A stretch of DNA of 64,000 nt from Burkholderiales bacterium (GTDB lineage Bacteria > Pseudomonadota > Gammaproteobacteria > Burkholderiales > Burkholderiaceae_C), in NCBI GenBank assembly GCA_947453625.1, contig CANGHK010000005.1, positions 87,473-151,472 of the forward strand, read 5' to 3'. The notes under the pieces are model-generated. The model saw only the letters and a list, made by a program, of their open reading frames with translations. It did no database searches and was not told the DNA's origin. This document shows positions 44,400 through 54,662 of this stretch, one piece after another. The translations under genes were made by a program, and so were the position numbers. Every line of letters begins with the position of its first letter. The first letter of the stretch is position 1.

Positions 44400-46304
44400 A
44401 TGAATCGCTACCCCTGGTGGAAATACACGGTCCTGGCGTTCGCGCTGCTGATCGGTCTGCTCTACACCCTGCCCAACCTGTACGGCGAAGCGCCCGCAGT
44501 GCAGGTCTCCAGCGCCAAGGCCACGCTCAAGCTCGATGCCGGGCTGGTGGCGCGGATCGAGAAGACCCTGACGGCTGCCAGCCTGCAGGCCGATTTCGTG
44601 CAGTTCGAGGGCAACTCGGTCAAGGCGCGGTTTCGCAACACCGATGACCAGATCAAGGCCAAGGACGCGATCGCCAAGTCGCTCAACCCTGACGCCGCCG
44701 ACCCGGCCTATATCGTCGCGCTCAATCTGCTGAGCCGTTCGCCGGCCTGGCTGGCCAGGCTGCATGCGCTGCCGATGTACCTGGGGCTGGACCTGCGCGG
44801 TGGGGTGCATTTCCTGATGCAGGTCGACATGAAAGCGGCGCTGACCAAGAAGGCCGAGTCGGCGGCCGGCGACGTGCGCACGATGCTGCGCGACAAGAAC
44901 ATCCGCCACACCGGCATCAACCGCGACGGCAACCTGGTGGTGGTGCGCTTCCGTGAGCAGACGGTGCTGGTCCAGGCCCAGAAACTGCTGGCCGACCAAC
45001 TGGCCGACATGGAGTGGACCGGTACCGCTGACGGCGCCGAGTTCCGCCTCACCGGCGCGCTCAAGACGACTTCTGCGCGCGCAGTGCAGGACGCCGCGAT
45101 CAAGCAGAACATCACCACGCTGCACAACCGGGTCAACGAGCTCGGTGTGGCCGAGCCGGTGATCCAGCAGCAGGGCAGCGACCGGGTCGTGGTGCAACTG
45201 CCCGGCGTGCAGGACACCGCCAAGGCCAAGGACATCATCGGCCGCACCGCCACGCTGGAAGTGCGGCTGGTCAACACCAGCGCCGAGGCGCTGGAAGCCT
45301 TGCGCGGTGGCGGCCCGGTGCCCTTCGGCAGCGAGAAATACCTCGAGAAAGACGGCGCGCCCATCATCGTCTTCCGCCAGGTCATCCTGACCGGCGAGAA
45401 CCTGACCGACGCCCAGCCCGGCTTCGACAACCAGGAAGCTGCGGTGCACCTGACGCTGGACGCCAAGGGCGCGCGCATCTTCCGCGACGTCACGCGCGAG
45501 AACATCAACAAGCGCATGGCCATCCTGTTGTTCGAGAAGGGCAAGGGCGAGGTCGTCACCGCGCCGGTGATCCGCTCGGAAATCGGCGGCGGACGGGTGC
45601 AGATCTCCGGCCGGATGACCACCTCCGAGGCCGCCGACACCGCGCTGCTGCTGCGCGCCGGCAGCCTGGCCGCGCCGATGGAGATCATCGAGGAGCGCAC
45701 CATCGGCCCGACGCTGGGCGCCGACAACATCGCCAAGGGCTTTGCCAGCGTGGGCTACGGCTTCGCCGCGATCGCAACCTTCATGTGCCTGTACTACCTG
45801 TTGTTCGGCGTCTTCTCGACGCTGGCGCTGGCCGTCAACCTGCTGCTGCTGGTGAGCGTGCTGTCGATGCTGCAGGCCACGCTGACGCTGCCCGGCATCG
45901 CGGCGATCGCGCTCACACTCGGCATGGCGATCGACTCCAACGTGCTGATCAACGAACGGGTGCGCGAGGAGTTGCGCGGCGGCAGTTCGCCGCAAGCGGC
46001 GATCAACGCCGGCTACGAGCGCGCCTTCGCGACGATTCTGGACTCCAACATCACCACCCTGATCGCCGGGCTGGCGCTGCTGGCCTTCGGCTCGGGTTTC
46101 GTGCGCGGCTTCGCGGTGGTGCATTGCCTGGGCATCATGACCTCGATGTTCTCGTCGGTGATGTTCTCGCGCGGCCTGGTCAATCTCTGGTACGGCGGCC
46201 AGAAGCGGCTCAAGTCGGTGTCTATCGGCCAGGTCTGGCGTCCGGCGGGGTCGCCCCCGCCCGGTGTCGACCTGGCTGTCGACGAGCCTGTCGCCAAGAC
46301 CTGA
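44400..46304 (+). CDS. secD: Protein translocase subunit SecD
   Basis: A 634-residue inner-membrane protein that, with SecF and YajC, uses the proton gradient to help release exported proteins on the periplasmic side. The first membrane segment lies at residues 6-24 and the periplasmic P1 domain runs to about 440. LGLDLRGGVHFLMQVD is the D1-D2 motif. Five C-terminal helices carry LTLGMAIDSNVLINERVREE (D5/D6 motif) near residue 515. Length fits beta-proteobacterial SecD. secF starts 16 bases after its stop. Confidence 0.96.
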   Translation: MNRYPWWKYTVLAFALLIGLLYTLPNLYGEAPAVQVSSAKATLKLDAGLVARIEKTLTAASLQADFVQFEGNSVKARFRNTDDQIKAKDAIAKSLNPDAADPAYIVALNLLSRSPAWLARLHALPMYLGLDLRGGVHFLMQVDMKAALTKKAESAAGDVRTMLRDKNIRHTGINRDGNLVVVRFREQTVLVQAQKLLADQLADMEWTGTADGAEFRLTGALKTTSARAVQDAAIKQNITTLHNRVNELGVAEPVIQQQGSDRVVVQLPGVQDTAKAKDIIGRTATLEVRLVNTSAEALEALRGGGPVPFGSEKYLEKDGAPIIVFRQVILTGENLTDAQPGFDNQEAAVHLTLDAKGARIFRDVTRENINKRMAILLFEKGKGEVVTAPVIRSEIGGGRVQISGRMTTSEAADTALLLRAGSLAAPMEIIEERTIGPTLGADNIAKGFASVGYGFAAIATFMCLYYLLFGVFSTLALAVNLLLLVSVLSMLQATLTLPGIAAIALTLGMAIDSNVLINERVREELRGGSSPQAAINAGYERAFATILDSNITTLIAGLALLAFGSGFVRGFAVVHCLGIMTSMFSSVMFSRGLVNLWYGGQKRLKSVSIGQVWRPAGSPPPGVDLAVDEPVAKT

Positions 46305-46320
46305 TCGGGGAGCAGAAAAG

Positions 46321-47355
46321 ATGGAATTCTTCAGGATCCGCCGCGACATCCCGTTCATGCGGCATGCGCTGGTGTTCAACATCATCTCCTTCGTCACCTT
46401 CGCGCTGGCAGTGTTCTTCCTGATCAGCCGTGGTCTGCACCTGTCGATCGAGTTCACCGGCGGCACCGTGGTGGAGGTGGAATACGCCCAGACCGCCAAC
46501 CTCGAGAAGACCCGCGGCGCGGTCGACGCACTGGGCTTCGGCGAGGTCCAGGTGCAGAACTTCGGCACCTCGCGCGACGTGCTGGTGCGCCTGCCGGTGC
46601 GGTCGCAGGTCAAGCAGGCCGATGTCGCGCCGCTGGTCTTCGCCACCTTGTGCAAGGCCGAGGGCGGCACGGTCGCCACCAAGGCCTACACCACGCCGCA
46701 GGGCGAGCAGGTGAGCCGGCCGTCCTGCACCACGGCGGCAGGGACCGAGCCGATCAAGCTGTCGCGCACCGAGTTCGTCGGCCCGGCGGTGGGGGATGAG
46801 TTGGCCAGCGACGGCGCCAAGGCGCTGGCCTTCGTGATCATCGGCATCATGGCCTACTTGGCGGTGCGCTTCGAGTGGAAGTTCGCCGTGGCGGCGATCA
46901 TCGCCAACATGCACGACGTGATCATCATCCTGGGCTTCTTCGCCTTCTTCCAGTGGGAGTTCTCGCTGGCGGTGCTGGCGGCGGTGCTGGCGGTGCTGGG
47001 CTACTCGGTCAACGAATCGGTGGTGATCTTCGACCGGATCCGCGAGGCCTTCCGCAGGTACCGCAAGCTGACGACGCCGCAGGTGATAGACCACGCCATC
47101 ACCAGCACGATGAGCCGCACCATCATCACCCACGGCTCGACCCAGATGATGGTGCTGTCGATGCTGCTGTTCGGTGGCCCGACGCTGCATTACTTCGCGG
47201 TCGCGCTGACCATAGGCATCCTGTTCGGCATCTACTCCTCGGTGTTCGTGGCCGCGGCGATCGCGATGTGGCTGGGTGTCAAGCGCGAAGACCTGATCAA
47301 ATCGGGCGGGAAAGAGCAGGACCCCAACGATCCGAACGCCGGCGCCGTGGTCTAG
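46321..47355 (+). CDS. secF: Protein translocase subunit SecF
   Basis: A 344-residue partner of SecD with six membrane helices. The first helix follows RRDIPFMRHALVF, and LHLSIEFTGGTVVEVEY is the periplasmic FTGG motif. The C-terminal core has LGYSVNESVVIFDRIREAFR, the SecF counterpart of the D5/D6 motif, and TSTMSRTIITHGSTQMM. It starts at ATG 46321, preceded by GGGGAG as ribosome-binding site; longer in-frame readings run into secD. Confidence 0.96.
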   Translation: MEFFRIRRDIPFMRHALVFNIISFVTFALAVFFLISRGLHLSIEFTGGTVVEVEYAQTANLEKTRGAVDALGFGEVQVQNFGTSRDVLVRLPVRSQVKQADVAPLVFATLCKAEGGTVATKAYTTPQGEQVSRPSCTTAAGTEPIKLSRTEFVGPAVGDELASDGAKALAFVIIGIMAYLAVRFEWKFAVAAIIANMHDVIIILGFFAFFQWEFSLAVLAAVLAVLGYSVNESVVIFDRIREAFRRYRKLTTPQVIDHAITSTMSRTIITHGSTQMMVLSMLLFGGPTLHYFAVALTIGILFGIYSSVFVAAAIAMWLGVKREDLIKSGGKEQDPNDPNAGAVV

Positions 47356-47398
47356 AACGGCTTCTCGCTTCGCGGCAACCGCTCCCGCCCCTCTCACC

Positions 47399-49837
47399 AT
47401 GGCGAAAGCCGACGACACCGCCAGAATCGCGCTGCTGGCCCGTCAGCGCTACATCGACGGGCTGTTGCGCGGCCTGCCCGGGCTGGTGGTCGCCCTGGGC
47501 AAGGGCGCGCGCGACCTGCTCGACAAGCCGGCCGAGTACCTGACCAGCCAGCGCCGGCGCGACCTGGTGCAGGGCCTGATCCGGCACGCCGGGCCCTGGC
47601 AGCGTGCGGTGGCCAGCGGGCTGCGCCATCTGCTCGAGCATGGCGTCACCGCGCGGTCGAACGCCGAACTTCCGGCGCTTTTGGGCGATACGCTGAGCCT
47701 GGTCGACAACGACACGATAGAGCGTGAAATCCTGAGCTCGCGCCTGGCCCTGGCCATCATGGACCGTGCCGGCTGGGAGTTCACCGACCTGCGCTCGCGC
47801 GTGGCGATGCTCGAGCGCTGCACCGAGATCGACACCCACGACATGCTGCGTGCCCATATCCTGGCCCGCCTGGTGCTGGACGTCTGGCGCTCGACCGGGT
47901 TGAGCGCCACCGACTGGCGCGAGGCCCAGCCCCTGCTGCATGAAGGCTTCGCGTCGCTGGCCGAGGATGCCTACCACGAGACCAACCGCTGGTTGATCGA
48001 GCAGCACGTGATGACCGAGATCGACCTGCGACCCCTCATCCGGCGCAGCAGTCCCGCCAGCGCGCCTGGCCTGGCGCCCAGCGCCCCCGCCGTCGCGGCG
48101 TACCAGCACGCCGGTCGTGTCACCGCTGCGGCGGTGTCTGCCAGGGCCGCGCCGACCGCTGCCGATGGCCAGGGCAGCGGCTTTGCCCACACCACCCTGG
48201 CCTGGCGAGGCGGCGACGCCGCGCCCTTGCCGACGGGCGAGCACCTGCCGCAACCGGGCGGCGCATCGGTGGGCGACGAGACCCGCGTGATGACCCACCC
48301 CGGGCCGATTGCGCGCGGCGGCGACCATGCCGAGGCGGTGCTGGGCCGGCTCAACCGGCTGGTGGGCCGGCACCTGCCGGGCTTTGCCGAGACCCGCCAT
48401 GCCCGCCCGCTGGCCGATGCGCTGTCGTCGGCTATCGACAAGGCCCAGCAACACCTGCGCCGGCGTCTGCTGCCCGGCGAGCCGGCTGCTGCTGCGGCCA
48501 CCGGCCAGCCCGATGGCGGCGCGGCGCGGGCCCAATTGCCGAGCGCGCCGGTCCTGCTCGACGAGTTGCAGCGCAACAAGCAGGTGCTCAAGCAGGCCGC
48601 CAGCACGCCGGCCGAACGCGCGACGATAGAGATCGTCGCGATGATGTTCCAGAGCATCCTGACCGAAGACCGCCTGCCGGCGGCGATGCGGGTCTGGTTT
48701 GCCCGGCTGCAGATGCCGGTGCTGCGGGTGGCGGTCAGTGAACCTGATTTCTTTGCCACCATCGACCACCCGGCGCGCCGTCTGATCGACCGCATGGGCG
48801 CCTGCGTGATGGGCCTGGACAGCGCCAGCCGGCACATCGGCGACGCGCTGGAAAAAGAGATCAAGCGGGTGGTGCAGGTGGTCGAGGCCTATCCCGACAC
48901 CGGGCGCCGCGTGTTCCAGACCGTGGGGGTCGAGTTCGAGCGCTTTCTCGAGCATTTCTTCAAGAACGAGAACGAGGCCAGCAGGCGCGGTGTGTCGCTG
49001 GCCCAGCAAGTCGAACAGCGCGAGACGCTGGCGATCCAGTACACCATCGAACTGCGCCGCATGCTCAACGAGGTGCCGGTGCAGGAGGGCGTGCGCCAGT
49101 TCCTTTTCCAGGTATGGGCCGATGTGCTGGCGACTTTCGCTGTGCGCTACGGTGGCCAGAGCGTCGAGACCAAGGCCATGAAGCGCGCCGCCGCCGACCT
49201 GATCTGGTCGGCCAGCGCCAAGGTCACGCGCGAAGAGCGGGCCGAGGTGATACGCCGCCTGCCGCCCCTGCTCAAGCGGCTGCGCGAGGGCATGGCCTCG
49301 GCCAACATGAACACCGAACGCCAGGACGAGCGCATCAACGCACTGAACAATGCGCTGGCGGCGGCCTTCGCCGCCAAGGGCGCGGTGATCCCCAATGACC
49401 GGCTGCAGGACTTGATGGAGCGGCTCGAGTCGCTCGAGGCCTTGCTGCCCGCTGCGCAGGACATCGAGATCGACGAGTCGCTGGTGCTCGACCTGTCGGG
49501 CCACGAAAGCTCCGAGCTCGAGGTGGTGTCGGAGGGCGGCAGCCTGGCTTCGGCGCCGATGATCGCCTGGTCGCGCGAGTTGCTGGTGGGTAGCTGGTAC
49601 ACGCTGGACTACCGCGGCCGCCACGAGGCGGTGCAACTGGCCTGGCATGGGCTGAGGCGTCAGCTGACGCTGTTCGTCACGCCCACGGGCCGTTGCGTGC
49701 TGTTCCAGCAGCAGCGGCTGGCGGCTTTCCTGCAGGCCGGTCTGCTGCTGCCGGCGCAGGACGAGGCGCTGACGGTCAAGGCCACTCGCAACGCGCTGGC
49801 CAAGCTCGACGCCGATCCGTCGCGTCTGCTGGGTTGA
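47399..49837 (+). CDS. DUF1631 family protein
   Basis: An 812-residue cytoplasmic protein of the DUF1631 family, found in Beta- and Gammaproteobacteria. It is mostly helical. An Ala/Gly/Pro-rich segment of low complexity lies about residues 218-300. Two conserved blocks flank it: an N-terminal half with REILSSRLALAIMDRAGWEF and a C-terminal half with GACVMGLDSASRHIGDALEK. The C-terminal 120 residues are beta-rich (LLVGSWYTLDYRGRHEAVQL), which recalls PilZ-like barrels. Its function is not established. It follows secF by 43 bases and ends before the convergent smg gene. Confidence 0.85.
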   Translation: MAKADDTARIALLARQRYIDGLLRGLPGLVVALGKGARDLLDKPAEYLTSQRRRDLVQGLIRHAGPWQRAVASGLRHLLEHGVTARSNAELPALLGDTLSLVDNDTIEREILSSRLALAIMDRAGWEFTDLRSRVAMLERCTEIDTHDMLRAHILARLVLDVWRSTGLSATDWREAQPLLHEGFASLAEDAYHETNRWLIEQHVMTEIDLRPLIRRSSPASAPGLAPSAPAVAAYQHAGRVTAAAVSARAAPTAADGQGSGFAHTTLAWRGGDAAPLPTGEHLPQPGGASVGDETRVMTHPGPIARGGDHAEAVLGRLNRLVGRHLPGFAETRHARPLADALSSAIDKAQQHLRRRLLPGEPAAAAATGQPDGGAARAQLPSAPVLLDELQRNKQVLKQAASTPAERATIEIVAMMFQSILTEDRLPAAMRVWFARLQMPVLRVAVSEPDFFATIDHPARRLIDRMGACVMGLDSASRHIGDALEKEIKRVVQVVEAYPDTGRRVFQTVGVEFERFLEHFFKNENEASRRGVSLAQQVEQRETLAIQYTIELRRMLNEVPVQEGVRQFLFQVWADVLATFAVRYGGQSVETKAMKRAAADLIWSASAKVTREERAEVIRRLPPLLKRLREGMASANMNTERQDERINALNNALAAAFAAKGAVIPNDRLQDLMERLESLEALLPAAQDIEIDESLVLDLSGHESSELEVVSEGGSLASAPMIAWSRELLVGSWYTLDYRGRHEAVQLAWHGLRRQLTLFVTPTGRCVLFQQQRLAAFLQAGLLLPAQDEALTVKATRNALAKLDADPSRLLG

Positions 49838-49876
49838 CCCCACAGGCCTGAGCGCCACGGGGGGCGGACTTCAGGT

Positions 49877-50332
49877 TCAGTGGATCAAGCGTTCCTCGGG
49901 CGCGACGAACAATTCGTCTAGGATCAGCGCGTCGGGCTCCTCGCCCAGGCTCCAGAACACCATCAGCACGATGACCTTGAGGTCTTCAAGCGCCAGCGGG
50001 CTGTCGCCGACCGCGCTGGCGCGGTCTATCACCATCTCGCGCATTGCGGGCGGCAGCACGCCCGCCGACTCCAGGAAGGCGACGAAGCCGATGGAATCTT
50101 CGCCCAGGCGGTCGATCTCGGCCGGCGAGTAGACCCGCAGGCTGTCTTCGGACTGCTCCCCGGCGTGGGTCTGCGCTGTTTCGGCCAGACCGTCGAGCCA
50201 GGTCAGGGCCTCGGCGATCTCATCGGTCTCGAAGCCCACCGCCGAGAGCTTGCGGGTGAGCTGGTCGTGGTCAGGGCAGGCGTCAGGCCGCCAATAAGTC
50301 TCGTACAGATAAACCAGAACCTCGAACATCAA
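49877..50332 (-). CDS. smg: DUF494/Smg family protein
   Basis: A 151-residue acidic protein of the Smg (DUF494) family. It starts MMFEVLVYLYETYW, with LTRKLSAVGFETDEIAEALTWLDGL next and a C-terminal LEDLKVIVLMVFWSLGEEPD. Its molecular role is unknown. In most Beta- and Gammaproteobacteria it lies between dprA and topA. Here it is 57 bases downstream of dprA on the same strand, the standard order, and no topA is seen. Confidence 0.9.
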   Translation of the reverse strand: MMFEVLVYLYETYWRPDACPDHDQLTRKLSAVGFETDEIAEALTWLDGLAETAQTHAGEQSEDSLRVYSPAEIDRLGEDSIGFVAFLESAGVLPPAMREMVIDRASAVGDSPLALEDLKVIVLMVFWSLGEEPDALILDELFVAPEERLIH

Positions 50333-50389
50333 ACCACTATACCGCAGGCCTTCCGGCCCTAAAGCGCGGAAATCGGCTTTCCAGGGTGC

Positions 50390-51559
50390 TCAGGCCCCGC
50401 TGCGGCGCTGGTACAGGCCACCCGGCAGACGGGCGACCTGACCGGCCAGCTCCAGCGTCAGCAGGTGAGTCGACAGCGCTGGCGCCGGCCAGCCGCAACG
50501 GTCGATCAGCGCGTCCAGCGACAGCGGGTCGTGGCCGAGTGCACGCAGCACCGCATCGTCGTCAACGGCGGCGCCATCAGCGCCCGCTGCTGGCGCCGCC
50601 GCCGGCGCGCCGGCAAGTTCCAGCGCGGGCAAGCCGTTCAATTCCTCCAGCACCTGCTCGGGTGAGGTCACCAGCGCCGCGCCTTGCCGGATCAAGGCGT
50701 GGCAGCCCTGTGACTGCGGCGCCAGCAAGGAGCCCGGCAGCGCCATCACCTCGCGGCCCGCCTCAGCGGCCAGCCTGGCGGTGATCAGCGAGCCCGAACG
50801 CAGCGCCGCCTCGACCACCAGCGTGCCGCGGCTGAGTCCGGCGATCAGGCGGTTGCGTTGCGGAAAGTTCTGCGCCAGCGGCGGCGTGCCCAGCGCCAGC
50901 TCGCTGACGACCAGGCCTTGCTCGGCGATGCGCTGGGCCAGCGCCTTGTTCGACGCCGGATACAGCTGGTCGACGCCAGTGCCCACCACCGCCACGGTGC
51001 CGCCGCCGTCGGCGCCGGCGTCCAGCGCGCCGCGGTGGGCGGCGCCGTCGATGCCGGCGGCCAGGCCGGAGACGATGGCCCAGCCCTGGCCGGCCAGCAC
51101 GTGGGCGAAGTGGCGGGCGTGGTCCAGGCCCTGCGCGCTGGCCTGGCGGCTGCCGACGATGGCCAGCGACCGCGCGCTCAGCAGCGCGCTGCGGCCCTGC
51201 AGGTAGAGCAGCAGCGGCGGGTCGGCGCTGTGCAGCAGCAGCGGCGGGTAGTCGGTGTCGCCCAGCACCATCACCCGGCGCGCCGGCGCCGCCTCGCGCC
51301 AGGCCAGCGCTCCGGCCAGGCGCTGGGCATGGCCCTCCGGTGGCCGGCCCAGCGCCGTGGCGCCAGGCCAGTCCACCCACTTGGCGCGTTCGGCAGGGGT
51401 GGCGTCGAGCACGGCCTGCGGGCTGCCGAATTGGGCCAGCAGGCGCCGTGCGGCGTCGCGCCCAATGCCCGGGCTGTGCAGCAGGTGCAGCCAGGCACCG
51501 AGCTCGTCGGCGGCCAGCGGCGGCGGCGCGGCCGGCGGGGTGGGCAGGCCTGGCGTCAC
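50390..51559 (-). CDS. dprA: DNA-processing protein DprA
   Basis: A 389-residue single-strand DNA-binding protein that loads RecA during natural transformation. The N-terminal SAM/HhH-like region (LLHSPGIGRDAARRLLAQFG) is followed by the Rossmann core (LAIVGSRQASAQG, then WAIVSGLAAGIDGAAHRGAL, then GTVAVVGTGVDQLYPASNKAL). A winged helix closes it (LSLDALIDRCGWPAPALSTH). Length and domains are complete. It suggests the organism can be naturally competent. It is the middle gene of LysM-dprA-smg. Confidence 0.95.
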   Translation of the reverse strand: MTPGLPTPPAAPPPLAADELGAWLHLLHSPGIGRDAARRLLAQFGSPQAVLDATPAERAKWVDWPGATALGRPPEGHAQRLAGALAWREAAPARRVMVLGDTDYPPLLLHSADPPLLLYLQGRSALLSARSLAIVGSRQASAQGLDHARHFAHVLAGQGWAIVSGLAAGIDGAAHRGALDAGADGGGTVAVVGTGVDQLYPASNKALAQRIAEQGLVVSELALGTPPLAQNFPQRNRLIAGLSRGTLVVEAALRSGSLITARLAAEAGREVMALPGSLLAPQSQGCHALIRQGAALVTSPEQVLEELNGLPALELAGAPAAAPAAGADGAAVDDDAVLRALGHDPLSLDALIDRCGWPAPALSTHLLTLELAGQVARLPGGLYQRRSGA

Positions 51560-51578
51560 GAACGCAGCGCCGTCGGGT

Positions 51579-52793
51579 TCAGGGCTGGGTGATCCGGTCG
51601 CCGGCGCGCACCGGGTCGACGGCGGACAGGATCAGCGCATACGCGACCCGGTCGAAGACCCGGAACACGAACAGCAGGCCGCTGCGCTCGTCGGGCAGCT
51701 GGATGGGCTGGGCTCGGCTGCCGGTGCGGTCGACGGCGGCTGCCCCGGCCCGCCACAGTGCCAGCACATGGCCACGCGCTATGCCGTCGCGCAGGCCGCG
51801 GTTCAGCGCGACGATCTGGTTCTGGCCGGCGTTCAGCGCCTCGCCGTAGACCGAGATCACCTGGCCGTTCAGGGGGGCGGCGGGCGGGTGCGGCAGGTAG
51901 GCGCTGTAGTCTTGCGGCGGCAGCGGGGCCAGCCGGTCGCCGACGCCGGCCTCCTGGCGCACGCTGCTCATCACGAAGGTGGCGGGCACCGGCAGGCCGT
52001 TGGCGGCCGAGTTGCTTTCGGGCTGGACCAGGTTGGCCGTGCCGACATAGCTGGCCTCGTAGCCCAGCACCTGGCCGCCGGCCGGGTCGCGCAGCGGCTT
52101 GGCTTCGCGGAAGACCGCGAACCGGCTGCCGCCCCCCAGGTCGCCCCGCACATAGGCGGTTTCGCCGCGCGACAGCAGCACCCGGCCTTCCTGGGTGGCG
52201 ACGATGCGCGGCGCGCCGGCCAGCGCGTCCTGGTCGAGCACCAGCGCTTCGTTCAGGAAGGGCGTGATCAGCTGCCGCGGGATAGCCGCGATGGCGCTGC
52301 TGTCCAGCAACTGGCTGCGCACCAGGGGCGAGAGCTTGACGCTGATGGCCGGGGCTGCGCCATCGGCGCCGGTCGCGGGCGTCGGCGCCTGGCCCAGCCG
52401 CAGCTGCGCCGAGTCGCCGCTCTTGACCAGCACCAGCACCTGGCCGGGGTAAATCAAATGCGGATTGGCGATCTCGGCCAGGTTCATGCCCCACAGCTCG
52501 GGCCAGCGCCAGGGGCTCTTGAGGAACAGGGTCGAGATGTCCCACAGCGTGTCGCCCGGTTGCACGGTATGCGAGGCCGGCGCATCGGCGGCCAGCGCCG
52601 ACAGCGGCACGCCGGTCTGCGCCACCTGCGCCGCGGTGTTGCGCTGGGCCGGGCTGACCGGGTCGGTCGCCTGTGCCGGCAGGGCCAGCAGCAGCCCGGT
52701 CAAGGCCCACAGCGGCCCCGTCAGGGCAGCCTGGCAAAGCCTGCGCCCGACACCATGTTGAAGGCAGTCGATGCGGGGCGGGCGTGCGGTCAT
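51579..52793 (-). CDS. LysM-domain envelope protein
   Basis: A 404-residue exported protein. After a signal region (about 18-43, ending ALPAQA) it has one LysM peptidoglycan-binding domain (about 77-125: SHTVQPGDTLWDISTLFL to YPGQVLVL). A long beta-rich part without a recognised domain follows. This type sits upstream of dprA in most Betaproteobacteria. Binding to the cell wall is expected, other roles are unknown. ATG 52793 gives the signal peptide; a longer open frame to 52988 has no support. Confidence 0.88.
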   Translation of the reverse strand: MTARPPRIDCLQHGVGRRLCQAALTGPLWALTGLLLALPAQATDPVSPAQRNTAAQVAQTGVPLSALAADAPASHTVQPGDTLWDISTLFLKSPWRWPELWGMNLAEIANPHLIYPGQVLVLVKSGDSAQLRLGQAPTPATGADGAAPAISVKLSPLVRSQLLDSSAIAAIPRQLITPFLNEALVLDQDALAGAPRIVATQEGRVLLSRGETAYVRGDLGGGSRFAVFREAKPLRDPAGGQVLGYEASYVGTANLVQPESNSAANGLPVPATFVMSSVRQEAGVGDRLAPLPPQDYSAYLPHPPAAPLNGQVISVYGEALNAGQNQIVALNRGLRDGIARGHVLALWRAGAAAVDRTGSRAQPIQLPDERSGLLFVFRVFDRVAYALILSAVDPVRAGDRITQP

Positions 52794-53065
52794 CGTGACG
52801 GTCTCCGTATGGGCTGATGCCACAATCCAGGACTGGTAGTCTGTTTTGCAGCAGCCTCGGCAGGCTGGCCTAGCGTGCCGGAATTTCTTTTGTTGATGTT
52901 GCTCTGAAGATTCTGCCGCCAAACCCTTGATGTCGCAACGAATCAGACCGGCATATCCGGCCTGACCCGCCGGCGACGCCAGCGCCACCGTTGTTCGCCA
53001 TCCACTTTGTATCGCGCTGTGTCGGCTGCCCCGTCGACCCCCGCCCTTCTCCGCCCGATCTCCTC

Positions 53066-53587
53066 ATGGCCTTGCTGACCATTCTTCGCTACCCCGACCC
53101 CCGCCTGCACACCGTGGCCAAGCCCGTTGCGCGGGTAGACAGCCGCATCCGCCAACTGGTCGACGACATGCTCGAGACCATGTACGAGGCCGACGGCGTC
53201 GGCCTGGCCGCCACCCAGGTGGACGTGCATGAGCGCCTGCTGGTGATGGACACCTCGGAGGACCACGACCAGCCGCAGGTGCTGATCAACCCCGAGATCA
53301 TCGCGCGCAGCGTCGAGATGCGGCTCAACGAGGAGGGTTGCCTGTCGGTGCCGACGATCTACGACCAGGTCGAGCGCCATGCCCGGGTCACCGTGCGCGC
53401 GCTCGGGCGCGACGGTCAGATCGTCGAGTTCGAGTCCGAGGGCCTGGCCGCGGTCTGCGTCCAGCATGAGATGGACCACCTGCTGGGCAAGGTCTTCGTC
53501 GAGTACCTCAGCCCGCTCAAGCGTGAGCGCATCAAGACCAAGATGATCAAGAAGACGCGTGATGATCAGGGCCGGCACCGCTACTGA
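53066..53587 (+). CDS. def: Peptide deformylase
   Basis: A 173-residue metalloenzyme removing the formyl group from nascent proteins. All three motifs are present: GVGLAATQ (about 47-54), EGCLSVP and QHEMDHLLG; Cys of EGCLS and both His of HEMDH bind Fe2+. ATG 53066 matches the family start ([16 protein letters not shown]). fmt begins 4 bases after its stop, so deformylase and formyltransferase are made together. It is divergent from the LysM gene. Confidence 0.96.
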   Translation: MALLTILRYPDPRLHTVAKPVARVDSRIRQLVDDMLETMYEADGVGLAATQVDVHERLLVMDTSEDHDQPQVLINPEIIARSVEMRLNEEGCLSVPTIYDQVERHARVTVRALGRDGQIVEFESEGLAAVCVQHEMDHLLGKVFVEYLSPLKRERIKTKMIKKTRDDQGRHRY

Positions 53588-53591
53588 CCCG

Positions 53592-54545
53592 ATGCGCATC
53601 GTCTTCGCAGGCACGCCCGAATTCGCTGCCAGCGCGTTGGCCGCCTTGCTGGCCGCCGGCCACGCGGTGCCGTTGGTGCTGACCCAGCCCGACCGCCCTG
53701 CCGGGCGCGGCATGAAGCTGCAGCCCTCGCCCGTCAAGGCGCTGGCGCTGCAGCATGGCCTGACGCTGGCACAGCCGCGCAGCCTGCGGCTGGACGGCAA
53801 GTACCCCGACGATGCGCGCGCGGCGCAGGCGGCGCTGCTGGAGGTGCGCGCGGACGTGATGGTGGTCGCCGCCTACGGACTGATCCTGCCCCAATGGGTG
53901 CTGGACCTGCCGCCGCGCGGCTGCCTCAACATCCACGCCTCGGTGCTGCCGCGCTGGCGCGGCGCGGCGCCCATCCACCGCGCGATCGAGGCCGGCGACG
54001 CCGCCACCGGCATCACGCTGATGCAGATGGACGCCGGGCTAGACACCGGCGACATGCTGCTCGTCGCGCATGAGGCCATCCGCCCCGACGACACGACCGC
54101 CAGTCTGCACGACCGGCTGGCCGCGCTGGGCGCCCGCCTGGTGGTCGACGGCCTGGCCGCGCCAGCGCTGCCGCGCACGCTGCAGCCGGCCGAGGGCGTG
54201 ACTTACGCGCGCAAGATCGAGAAGGCCGAGGCCACGCTGGACTGGACCGAGCCGGCCGCTGTGATCGAGCGCCGGCTGCGCGCCTTCGACCCCTTCCCGG
54301 GCGCCAGTTTCGAGCTCGACGGCCAGGCCGTGAAGCTCTGGCGCGCCCGCCTGCGCCCGCAGGCCAGTGGCCGTCCGGGCGAGGTGCTGACGGCCGGAGA
54401 CGGCCAACTGACGGTGGCTTGCGGGCAGGGCGCGCTCGACCTGTTGCAACTGCAGCGCCCGGGCGGGCGCCGAATCGATGTCGCGGCCTTTCTGCAGGCC
54501 TGTCCCGGGCTGGCCGGGCGCCAGTTGGGGCTGGCGTCGGGCTGA
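53592..54545 (+). CDS. fmt: Methionyl-tRNA formyltransferase
   Basis: A 317-residue enzyme that formylates Met-tRNA(fMet) with 10-formyl-THF. The N-terminus is [19 protein letters not shown]. The catalytic loop is [20 protein letters not shown], including the Asn-His-Asp set with GLDTGDML. The C-terminal OB-like tRNA-binding domain starts around residue 210. ATG 53592 sits just after the def stop. The def-fmt-htpX order is typical of Burkholderiales. Confidence 0.95.
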   Translation: MRIVFAGTPEFAASALAALLAAGHAVPLVLTQPDRPAGRGMKLQPSPVKALALQHGLTLAQPRSLRLDGKYPDDARAAQAALLEVRADVMVVAAYGLILPQWVLDLPPRGCLNIHASVLPRWRGAAPIHRAIEAGDAATGITLMQMDAGLDTGDMLLVAHEAIRPDDTTASLHDRLAALGARLVVDGLAAPALPRTLQPAEGVTYARKIEKAEATLDWTEPAAVIERRLRAFDPFPGASFELDGQAVKLWRARLRPQASGRPGEVLTAGDGQLTVACGQGALDLLQLQRPGGRRIDVAAFLQACPGLAGRQLGLASG

Positions 54546-54662
54546 AGACGGCGCGTCTGATGGGCTGGTCCGGTGGGGCCGGTTCGGGCCGGATTGAACT
54601 TGCGCGCCGCGGCCGCATCTGACCTGGTGTCCATTCCGGGCGCACACAAGGACGCATCCGCC

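Noticed and set aside
43554-46682. 1042-codon minus-strand open frame opposite secD
   Set aside because: It is a shadow of secD/secF and yajC, with changing biased composition and no family; the plus-strand genes are unambiguous.
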